Source of the DNA: Alphaproteobacteria bacterium MarineAlpha10_Bin3
GTDB lineage: Bacteria > Pseudomonadota > Alphaproteobacteria > UBA8366 > GCA-2717185
DNA length: 16,502 nucleotides
Reading direction: 5' to 3'
NCBI GenBank assembly: GCA_002937525.1
Contig: PTKA01000001.1
Coordinates: 1 to 16,502 of the forward strand
Under the pieces are notes generated by a model that searched no databases, was not told the origin of the DNA, and saw only the letters and a list, made by a program, of their open reading frames with translations. This document shows positions 6,079 through 12,698 of this stretch, in pieces. How positions within the stretch are numbered: position 1 is the stretch's first letter; the number at the start of each line of letters is the position of its first letter. A program made the translations under genes and the position numbers.

Positions 6079-7731
6079 ATGAGTACCGAAACCAGCGTGG
6101 AGGATGTTCTGGCGCACCGGCTGCACGCCCTTCGGCATAAATATACCAGCCAGTTGCCGGTAAAGATTGCCGAAATCAATAGAAACTGGGAAGCGGTCCG
6201 GCATAGCCGGCGCGACGCGGAGGCGCTTGATACATTGTATCGACTGGCCCATGATCTGGCCGGATCGGGGGCTACCTTTGGTTTCCCACAAATCAGCCAG
6301 GCCGCGCAATGCGTCGAACGCTTTCTGCATCCGGGCCTGTACAACGGCGCGCTGGAACCGAATGTCAGCGAAACCAGAATGGTCAATCTGGTGCTTGCGC
6401 TGGAATCCGCGTCAACGGAATCCGCAGCTCCGAGCGAGGCGATGGATCTATCCGGGCAAAAATTCGAAACAGCGGAAGTAAAACACGTTTTCATTCTTGA
6501 CGACGACACCGACCGCGCCAAAGCCCTGGAAGCGGAAGTCACGCAATATGGGTATCAGGTCCGGGTGTTTCGCGACCCGGAGGCCTTCGCGAACCGGTCC
6601 GATAGCGGCGCGGCGGCGGCAGTGGTCATGAACATCGAGTATTTGGATGGAACGCCACGCGGAACCGCTGTATTGCGGGATTCCCAGAAAATCCCGTCTT
6701 CCCCCCCCGCGGTGATATTCATCGCGCCGCGGGAGTCCCATGAAAGCAGAATTGCGGCGGTACGCGCCGGTGGCCGGGGTTTTCTGATCCGGCCCTTCAA
6801 TACGGGAAAACTCATCCAGATCATCAATGAGGTGGCCGACGAGTTGCTGGAGCCATATCGCGTACTGGCGGTCGAGGACGACCCCGATCAAGCAGCGCAG
6901 TATGCCGCCGTTCTGGAAGGGGCGGGTATGAGGACATTGGTGACCTGCGACCCCCGGACATTATTCGACGATCTGGTGGAGTTCGACGCCGAAATGATCC
7001 TGATGGATCTGTATTTGCCGGGCTGCAACGGCCTGGAGTTGGCCGCCGCCTTGCGGCAGCGGGAATCGGCAACCGGCATTCCGATCGTCTTCCTGTCGAC
7101 CGAAGCACGCATCGACCGGCAGCTCGAAGCGCTGCGCCAGGGCGGCGATGATTTTCTAACCAAACCCATTGCGCCCGCGCACCTTGCCGCCACCGTCGCG
7201 AGCCGGGTTAAGCGCGCCCGGATCGTCCGCTCGTATATGGTGCGGGACAGCCTCACCGACGCGCTGAACCATGCGGCGTTCATGGACCAGTTCGAACGCG
7301 AAGTAAGCCGGGCCAAGCGAACCGAAACTCCGCTGGCCTTTGCGCTGCTCGACCTGGATCGGTTCAAATCGGTCAACGATCTCCATGGTCACGGCGCCGG
7401 CGATAGGGTCATCAAGGCGATTTCGCGATTGCTGCATCAGAGACTGCGCCGGACCGATATAATTGGCCGCTATGGCGGTGAAGAATTCGCTATCGTCTTT
7501 ACCGGCACGAACGCCACGGCTGCGGAATCGATTGCCAACGCAATGCGGATCGAATTCAGCGAACAGGTTTTTACCCAGGACGGCCAGGAATTCTCGGTGA
7601 CATTCAGCGGCGGCATCGCCGAATTGTCACCGGCAGCCACGGCGCATGAACTGCGCGATGCGGCCGACCGGGCCATGTATGTGGCCAAGGATGCCGGCCG
7701 CGACCGGATATCGATCGCACCGAGACTCTAG
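6079..7731 (+). CDS. Hpt-REC-REC-GGDEF diguanylate cyclase / response regulator
   Basis: The 550-residue soluble signalling protein is predicted to make c-di-GMP from two GTP. The domains run in order. An Hpt domain (about 1-110) carries phospho-acceptor H58 in AHDLAGSG. A degenerate receiver (135-250) keeps acidic D141-D143 but has N185 where the phosphorylated Asp should be and R238 for the conserved Lys. An intact receiver (260-378) has E266, D267, D268, acceptor D310 and K362. A GGDEF domain (385-550) has the active G-G-E-E-F at 466-470. An RxxD inhibitory site (R457-D460) sits exactly five residues before it, so product feedback is likely. The ATG at 6079 is chosen for its GGGAGG ribosome site. 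No membrane segment is visible, so a separate sensor kinase must feed the phosphorelay. Confidence 0.93.
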   Translation: MSTETSVEDVLAHRLHALRHKYTSQLPVKIAEINRNWEAVRHSRRDAEALDTLYRLAHDLAGSGATFGFPQISQAAQCVERFLHPGLYNGALEPNVSETRMVNLVLALESASTESAAPSEAMDLSGQKFETAEVKHVFILDDDTDRAKALEAEVTQYGYQVRVFRDPEAFANRSDSGAAAAVVMNIEYLDGTPRGTAVLRDSQKIPSSPPAVIFIAPRESHESRIAAVRAGGRGFLIRPFNTGKLIQIINEVADELLEPYRVLAVEDDPDQAAQYAAVLEGAGMRTLVTCDPRTLFDDLVEFDAEMILMDLYLPGCNGLELAAALRQRESATGIPIVFLSTEARIDRQLEALRQGGDDFLTKPIAPAHLAATVASRVKRARIVRSYMVRDSLTDALNHAAFMDQFEREVSRAKRTETPLAFALLDLDRFKSVNDLHGHGAGDRVIKAISRLLHQRLRRTDIIGRYGGEEFAIVFTGTNATAAESIANAMRIEFSEQVFTQDGQEFSVTFSGGIAELSPAATAHELRDAADRAMYVAKDAGRDRISIAPRL

Positions 7732-7806
7732 GGGCAACCACCCGCCCTTGCCGGTACCGGTCCCAATCCGGTAGGCTTGCAGCCCCGCAATTCGGTGGAT
7801 TTACCC

Positions 7807-9246
7807 ATGCCGGAAATTTCCGATGGCCTGATTATTGTCGCCAAGCGCGACTGCCCGACCTGCGTTCTGCTGGAACCGGTTTATGGCGAATTGGCGCAAA
7901 GCGGCGCAGCCCTGGCGGTCTATAGCCAGGACGACCCGTCATTCCCCGCCACCATCGCCGGCGTCATTGACGATACCAGCCTGGAAGCCTCCTACCGGCT
8001 GGATATCGAAACCGTGCCGACTTTGATCCGGATGTCCGGCGGCAAGGAAGTCGCGCGCATCGTCGGCTGGGAACGCCAGGAATGGCGGGACTTCACCGGC
8101 ATCGGCACGCTGGGGAATGGGTTGCCCGGCTATCAGCCTGGCTGTGGATCGCTCAATGTCCAGCCCGGCATGGCCGAATACCTGGCGGTCCGCTTCGGCG
8201 ACGCCAATTTCGTCGCCCGCCGTATCGAGATCGCGCCGCTGGAGGACGACATCGAATCGTGTTTCGAGCGCGGCTGGAGCGATGGGCTGCCGGTCGTGCC
8301 GCCGACCGAAGTCCGGGTTCTGCGGATGCTGAGCGGCACCACCCGCGCGCCCGATGAAGTCATCGGTCCGGTCCCACCCAACCTGGCGCCCTGCACGGTC
8401 GAAAAAGCGGCGATCAACGCCGTCATGGCCGGCTGCAAGCCGGAATATCTGCCGGTGGTTCTTGCCGCCATCGAAGCGGCGCTGGACCCGGATTTCTGCA
8501 TGCATGGCCTGTTATGCACCACGCATTTCGCCTGCCCGATGGTCATTGTGAACGGCCCGGCCGCACGCGCCGTCGCGATGAATTCCGGCGGCAATGCGCT
8601 GGGGCAGGGCAATCGCGCCAACGCCACCATCGGCCGCGCCTTGCAACTGGTGATCCGCAATGTCGGCGGCGGCATTCCGGGCGGCATCGACCGGGCGACC
8701 CTGGGCAATCCGGGGAAATACACCTTCTGCTTCGCCGAGGATGAATCCGACCCGGTCTGGGAACCGCTGTCGGTCGAACGCGGCGTGGCGGCCGGCAAAT
8801 CGGCCGTGACCCTGTATGCGGCGGAAGGCGTATTGGGCAGTTCGGACGACCTGTCCCGCACGCCGGAATCGCTGACCCGGTCGCTGGCGTTGTCGCTGCG
8901 AGTCGTGGGTCATCCCAAAAAGGTCGGCGCGAACGATGCCCTGCTGATCGTTGCGCGCGAACATATGCAAATTTACAGCGACGCCGGCTGGTCCAAGGCG
9001 CGGACACTGGCGGCGTTCGACGAAGCGCTTCGGCTGCCGGGCAAGGATCTGGTCCGGGGCGTGGGCGGCGTCGCGGCGGGAATCCCCGAAGAATTGGCGA
9101 ATGAAACCGTATCGAAATTCCGCCCCGGCGGACTTAATATCGTGCGCGCCGGCGGCATTGCCGGCCGCATGTCGGCCATCGTCGGCGGCTGGGGCGCCAG
9201 CGGCGAACGGGGCAGTGTAATGGTAACAAGGGAGATTGGCACATGA
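7807..9246 (+). CDS. Thioredoxin-fold protein fused to a conserved UGSC-associated domain
   Basis: The 479-residue product has an N-terminal thioredoxin-like fold (about 1-100), with redox motif C16-P-T-C19 and the cis-Pro segment T-V-P71-T. It then continues into a large domain (about 145-479) of unknown function. Landmarks there are ERGWSDGLPVVPPTE, AINAVMAGCKPEYLPVV, NSGGNALGQGNRANATIGRA and a C-terminal GGWGASGERGSVMVTREI. Cysteines occur at 152, 196, 210, 231, 237, 243 and 308. I recognise the large domain from proteins encoded beside or fused to UGSC-type selenoproteins, but no reaction is known to me. The stop overlaps the start of the selenoprotein gene by four bases (ATGA), so translation is probably coupled. 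I chose the ATG at 7807 (GGTGGA upstream) over a TTG at 7777. The natural inference is that the CPTC site recycles the neighbouring Sec/Cys pair. Confidence 0.8.
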   Translation: MPEISDGLIIVAKRDCPTCVLLEPVYGELAQSGAALAVYSQDDPSFPATIAGVIDDTSLEASYRLDIETVPTLIRMSGGKEVARIVGWERQEWRDFTGIGTLGNGLPGYQPGCGSLNVQPGMAEYLAVRFGDANFVARRIEIAPLEDDIESCFERGWSDGLPVVPPTEVRVLRMLSGTTRAPDEVIGPVPPNLAPCTVEKAAINAVMAGCKPEYLPVVLAAIEAALDPDFCMHGLLCTTHFACPMVIVNGPAARAVAMNSGGNALGQGNRANATIGRALQLVIRNVGGGIPGGIDRATLGNPGKYTFCFAEDESDPVWEPLSVERGVAAGKSAVTLYAAEGVLGSSDDLSRTPESLTRSLALSLRVVGHPKKVGANDALLIVAREHMQIYSDAGWSKARTLAAFDEALRLPGKDLVRGVGGVAAGIPEELANETVSKFRPGGLNIVRAGGIAGRMSAIVGGWGASGERGSVMVTREIGT

Positions 9247-9764
9247 CGGATAACATCGTACTGCTCGACCCGACCGCCGAGTCGGCACCAGCGATTCGCC
9301 AGCGGGTCGCACCGCCCGCGTCGCTCGACGGGCTGACCATCGGCTTGCTCGATATCGGCAAGGCGCGCGGCGACGTGTTCCTCGACCAGCTCGCGGATGG
9401 CATGACCGCGCGCGGCCTGACCGTGCGGCGCTACGCCAAGCCGACCAACACCAAGGTCGCGCCACTGCCGGTCGCCCAGGCCATCGCCCTTGAATGCGAC
9501 GTTGTCGTCGAAGCCCTCTCCGATTGAGGGTCCTGCACGTCGTGCAGTTTGCATGACATTGCGGATCTCGACGCACGCGGCATTCCCGGCGGCATGATCG
9601 CCACCACCGCATTCGAGGAAGCGGCCAGGGCGCAGGGCGAGGCGCTGGGTTTCAATCCGGCCATCGTCTATGTCCCGCATCCCATTCAGGACCGAACCGA
9701 CCAGGAACTTCGCGATATCGCGGACCGGGCGCTGGATTCGGTCCTGGCGATGATCACCTCTTAG
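9243..9764 (+). CDS. UGSC-family selenoprotein (TGA at 9525-9527 read as Sec)
   Basis: Read through the TGA, this is a 173-residue protein with selenocysteine at position 95. The text is EALSD-U95-G-S-C98-TSC101-SLHD, which is the motif that names the UGSC family, known in Sec and Cys forms (family knowledge). Upstream lie LDGLTIGLLDIGKARGD and KPTNTKVAP. Downstream the frame stays open to a TAG at 9762-9764 with clear coding text, including GGMIATTAFEEAA and VYVPHPIQD. A conventional caller would stop at residue 94 or split the gene in two. U-x-x-C resembles a thioredoxin-type redox pair. The gene overlaps the thioredoxin-fusion gene by four bases, and cinA starts 16 bases after it, so the three form one transcription unit. 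The ribosome site is AAGGGAG. Function beyond redox chemistry is unknown. The Sec call needs selA, selB, selC and selD in the genome. Confidence 0.88.
9525..9557 (+). promoter_or_regulatory. Candidate bacterial SECIS hairpin at the Sec codon
   Basis: Directly after the TGA (9525-9527), CTGCAC (9533-9538) and GTGCAG (9542-9547) form a perfect 6-bp stem with loop GTC, whose first base is G. An alternative fold pairs GTC-c-TGCA (9530-9537) with TGCA-t-GAC (9550-9557), giving a 12-base loop with G in second position. Bacterial SECIS elements are hairpins just downstream of the UGA that SelB binds. The loop here starts 11-12 bases after the TGA, closer than in most described elements. The presence of a hairpin is clear; which fold SelB would bind is not. 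Confidence 0.55.
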
Positions 9765-9780
9765 ATCGCGGGAAACACCT

Positions 9781-10983
9781 ATGCGTTGTGAAGTGGTCGC
9801 GATCGGGACCGAGCTGTTGCTGGGCCAGATCGTCGACACCAACTCGTCATGGATCGGCGAACAACTGGCGCTGGCCGGCATCGATTCGCATTTTCAGGTC
9901 AAGGTCGGCGACAATTTCGAGCGCATGGCGGCCAGCATCCGCCAGGCGCTGGCGCGCAGCGATGCCGTGATCTGTTGCGGCGGCCTCGGCCCGACACAGG
10001 ACGATATCACGCGCGAGGTCATCGCCCATGTCATGGGCGTCGAATTGCGGCGCGACGAGGCAATCGTCGATAAAATCCGCGATATGTTCGAATCGCGCGG
10101 CCGAACGATGGCCGATAATAACCGCCGACAAGCCGATATCCCGGTCGGGGCCACGCCGATCGCCCAGATGCCGGGCACCGCTCCCGGTCTGGTCTGCCCG
10201 ATTGGCGACAAGGTTGTGTACGCGGTGCCGGGCGTGCCGCGCGAAATGCGCGAGATGATGCAAGGCACGATCCTGCCCGACCTGCAACGCCGCTCGGGCC
10301 GCATTTCGGTGATCCGCAGCCGGGTGCTGCGCAGTTGGGGCCACAGCGAATCGGGCCTGGCCGAAATTCTGGCGGCGCGGATCGAGGCGCTGGACGATAT
10401 CGGCAACCCGACTTTGGCGTTCCTGGCCAGCGGCATCGAAGGCATCAAAATCCGCATCACCGCAAAATCCGATGACGAGGCGGCGGCGCTAACCATCCTG
10501 GACGCCGAAGAAACCCTGATCCGGGGCCTGCTGGGCGACGTAATATTCGGCGTCGACGATGAATCGATGGAAGTCGTCATCTTGAACAAGCTGCGCGAAC
10601 AAGGACTTACTTTGGCCGCCGCCGAGGCGTTGACCGGCGGCGTGCTGGCCTCGCGAATGAGCGATGTTGACCGGGGAATGGCGGTATTTCGCGGCGCCGT
10701 CATTGCCCCCCGGCACGATGACCGGGACGACAGCCCCGGCGCGGATCATGCCGCTGCCGCCGCCATTCTGGCCCAAAGCGTATACAAGGCGGATGTTGGA
10801 ATCGCCGCCATTCGCGCCAATGACGATGAAAACCAGCCGCGCAACACCGTCTTCCTGTGCGTCGCCATCGGCGACGACCATCACCTGCAAACGATCGCAT
10901 TACCCGGCGACCACTACCGGCTGCGCAACTATGCGGTCATCGGCCTGCTGAATTTCCTGCGCAAGATACTGGACGGCCTATAA
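9781..10983 (+). CDS. cinA: CinA-family protein with intact N-terminal and degraded C-terminal domain
   Basis: The 400-residue protein has the two-domain length of CinA (competence/damage-inducible protein, pyridine nucleotide recycling). The N-terminal MoCF-like domain (1-170) is well conserved: AIGTELLLGQIVDTNSSWIG, CGGLGPTQDDITREV and PGVPREMREMM. A linker domain follows to about 260. The C-terminal domain should carry the nicotinamide mononucleotide deamidase motif E-S-C-T-G-G, but here it reads E282-A-L-T-G-G287. The nucleophilic Ser is Ala, and the following Tyr/Lys segment is replaced by APRHDDRDD. NMN deamidase activity is therefore doubtful, while the N-terminal ADP-ribose pyrophosphatase-type role may remain. 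It is the last gene of the selenoprotein operon and ends 6 bases before the convergent gene. Confidence 0.88.
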   Translation: MRCEVVAIGTELLLGQIVDTNSSWIGEQLALAGIDSHFQVKVGDNFERMAASIRQALARSDAVICCGGLGPTQDDITREVIAHVMGVELRRDEAIVDKIRDMFESRGRTMADNNRRQADIPVGATPIAQMPGTAPGLVCPIGDKVVYAVPGVPREMREMMQGTILPDLQRRSGRISVIRSRVLRSWGHSESGLAEILAARIEALDDIGNPTLAFLASGIEGIKIRITAKSDDEAAALTILDAEETLIRGLLGDVIFGVDDESMEVVILNKLREQGLTLAAAEALTGGVLASRMSDVDRGMAVFRGAVIAPRHDDRDDSPGADHAAAAAILAQSVYKADVGIAAIRANDDENQPRNTVFLCVAIGDDHHLQTIALPGDHYRLRNYAVIGLLNFLRKILDGL

Positions 10984-10989
10984 CGGTGG

Positions 10990-11637
10990 TCAGACCGTCA
11001 ATTTGCGCATCAGATCGACGCTAAATACATGTTTCATGGCGACATCCATGCTTGGATTACGCTGCAATAATTTGCGCAATTCGTCCCCCGACCAGGATAC
11101 GTAGCGGCTTGGCCTGGTCACCGATACGGTCGCTGTCGCGGTGCCGCCCTGGATGAAGGAAATTTCGCCGATCATCGCCCCGTCGCGGGCGCGGCCGATT
11201 TCCTTGCCGTCGCGTTCGACCACGACCTCGCCGTTATACAGCAGCTTCAGCCCCCCGACCGCCTGGCCCTGCGCGGTCAAACGCTCGCCAATTTCGGCCA
11301 TCCGTCACTCGCCAACCCGCATGAGCTTCATAAATTCGACCGGGGAGAATTTTTGAAATACCGTTTCGTGGAGTTCCGATTCCTCCTCGTTGAAGTCTAT
11401 GGCGCGGCGATCCAATACGATGCCGATAATGCGCACCGCGTTGATTGCAACGAAGACCGATAGCCAGAAAATCACCAACCAGAGCGGCCCAACCGGCAGC
11501 CAGTAATTATACCCAACGCCGACAAGGCCGGCGACGATCGCCAGCGCGCGCAAAACCATCATGTCGCGGACGTAAAACGATAGCGCAGTCAGCAAAAACG
11601 ACGCATGTCCAACGACATCCAGCAATGTCAGGCTCAT
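10990..11637 (-). pseudogene. Popeye-like membrane protein with cyclic-nucleotide-binding domain, interrupted by in-frame TGA
   Basis: Two open pieces in one frame are separated only by TGA (11307-11305) and CGG. The first (11637-11305, 110 codons) starts at an ATG with AAAGGG upstream. It holds three hydrophobic segments (about 8-25, 28-46, 49-71) and an acidic linker, the layout of bacterial Popeye-type proteins. The second (11301-10990) is a cyclic-nucleotide-binding beta-roll with YNGEVVVERDGKEI and DGAMIGEISFIQGG. The usual Arg of the phosphate-binding cassette is not evident (TATATV). The TGA falls in RVGE-*-RMAEIGERLT, where relatives typically have a Trp (GEWR), so a single TGG-to-TGA change explains it. 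It may be a true nonsense mutation, a sequencing error, or a gene producing only the membrane part. No good hairpin follows the TGA, so Sec is unlikely. Confidence 0.65.
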
Positions 11638-11686
11638 TGGATTACCCTTTCAAGTAACATCGGGACCTTAGCGTCTGGCGTTGGGC

Positions 11687-12562
11687 TCAATCCCTAATCC
11701 AGCCGGGACCCCACAGGTTCAGACTGCGTTCTTCCATCGGCCATTCGCGCGCCGCCATCTCTCGCGGCATGATTTCCAGCTCGGCGGAGATTTCCACCTG
11801 ATGGCCGTGCGGATCCTGAATCATGAAAAAGAGGTTGTTGCCAGGACCGTGCCGGCCGGGGCCCCACCAGATTTTTACGTTGAGCGATGACATGTGATCT
11901 GCCCAGTCGCGGATATCGTTCCAGCTCGACGCCTCATAAGCGTGATGGTCGGAGCGCACGTCCGACCCGCCGAACACAGCGAAACTGTGATGTTCGGGAT
12001 CGGACCGGTAGAACGCCACATTCCGGGTCGATGGATCGTCGACATCGGCAGCGCAATAATCCGACGGGACGTAGCCCAGAACGTCTTCGTAAAAATTCAT
12101 CATGGAACCGAGGTTGTTGGTGGCGACGACGACATGCTGCAATCGCCCGGGCAACGACAGGGCACCGTGCCTATTGACGGGTTTTTGCGAGGGCAGGTCG
12201 CGGCGCGACAGGCCAAAAATATTGAGCCAGCCATCGGGGTCGCGGACCGCAACGGCATCGGGTTCGAATATTGGCGATGGCGACGGTTCGGTATTGAGGC
12301 CCTGGCCCTGAAGAAAATCGCGGACATCCTTGAGCTGGGCGCGGTTTTGCAGCCGAAACCCATGATAGGGCCGCGCGCCCGGATCGCCCGCGCCGATCAC
12401 AAGGCGGCGCCCCGGCCCCTGCAATAATGTGGCGCCGTCCTGCAACGGCGATGCGCGATATCCGAATACTGCGGCGTAGTAATCCGCCAACATCGCTGGA
12501 TCGTCGGAGTTCAAGCGCAAATGATCCAGTTGCGCCGGCCATATCGGAGATTCAATATTCAT
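11687..12562 (-). CDS. Type I extradiol ring-cleavage dioxygenase, VOC superfamily
   Basis: The 291-residue product has two tandem VOC modules, the length and layout of BphC-type extradiol dioxygenases that open catechol rings next to the diol with Fe(II) and O2. The N-terminal module (about 10-120) is non-catalytic, as usual. The C-terminal module (140-262) has the 2-His-1-carboxylate set at H143 (LQHVVVATN), H206 (SDHHAYEAS) and E257 (HQVEISAE), and a candidate acid-base H192 (EHHSF). Ribosome site AGGGAG precedes the ATG at 12562. It is divergent from the Rieske dioxygenase genes, and the interrupted Popeye-like gene lies 49 bases downstream. Cleavage of the diol made through the Rieske enzyme is a natural inference. 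The specific substrate cannot be told. Confidence 0.85.
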   Translation of the reverse strand: MNIESPIWPAQLDHLRLNSDDPAMLADYYAAVFGYRASPLQDGATLLQGPGRRLVIGAGDPGARPYHGFRLQNRAQLKDVRDFLQGQGLNTEPSPSPIFEPDAVAVRDPDGWLNIFGLSRRDLPSQKPVNRHGALSLPGRLQHVVVATNNLGSMMNFYEDVLGYVPSDYCAADVDDPSTRNVAFYRSDPEHHSFAVFGGSDVRSDHHAYEASSWNDIRDWADHMSSLNVKIWWGPGRHGPGNNLFFMIQDPHGHQVEISAELEIMPREMAAREWPMEERSLNLWGPGWIRD

Positions 12563-12618
12563 TTTGTAAGCACTCCCTACACCAAGATCGACGGCATTTT
12601 AGGACGATACGCTTCTCT

Positions 12619-12638
12619 GGCAAGCATCCGATATTGCC
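12619..12638. promoter_or_regulatory. Dyad in the divergent promoter region
   Basis: GGCAA (12619-12623) and TTGCC (12634-12638) form an inverted repeat with a 10-base spacer, midway between the extradiol gene start (12562) and the Rieske alpha start (12699). Its size and place suit a dimeric regulator controlling both directions. Five-base arms are short, so chance is not excluded. No strong -35/-10 pair was found in the gap. Confidence 0.3.
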
Positions 12639-12698
12639 GCGCCGGTCCCCGAGCCGCTATGTTCTTCCGATACATCATTGAACATGGAGAGCGGTGCA

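Noticed and set aside
6701..6708. C8 run in the first receiver domain as a phase-variation tract
   Set aside because: The frame is intact on both sides and eight C in a GC-rich gene is weak evidence for slippage control.
7732..7806. Terminator between the cyclase and thioredoxin-fusion genes
   Set aside because: ACCGG-N7-CCGGT can form a short stem, but no U-run follows and the stem is only 5 bp.
9243..9527. A complete 94-residue protein ending at the TGA, with a separate 71-residue gene from a TTG at 9549
   Set aside because: Both pieces are in the same frame, the second lacks a ribosome site, and the residues around the TGA form the UGSC motif, so one read-through selenoprotein is the better explanation.
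8512..9612. 366-codon minus-strand frame opposite the thioredoxin-fusion and selenoprotein genes
   Set aside because: It is low-complexity Arg/Ala-rich text and antisense to strongly motif-supported plus-strand genes.
11305..11307. Selenocysteine at the TGA of the Popeye-like gene
   Set aside because: The position corresponds to a Trp in relatives, no Cys partner is near, and only a 3-bp stem could be found just downstream.
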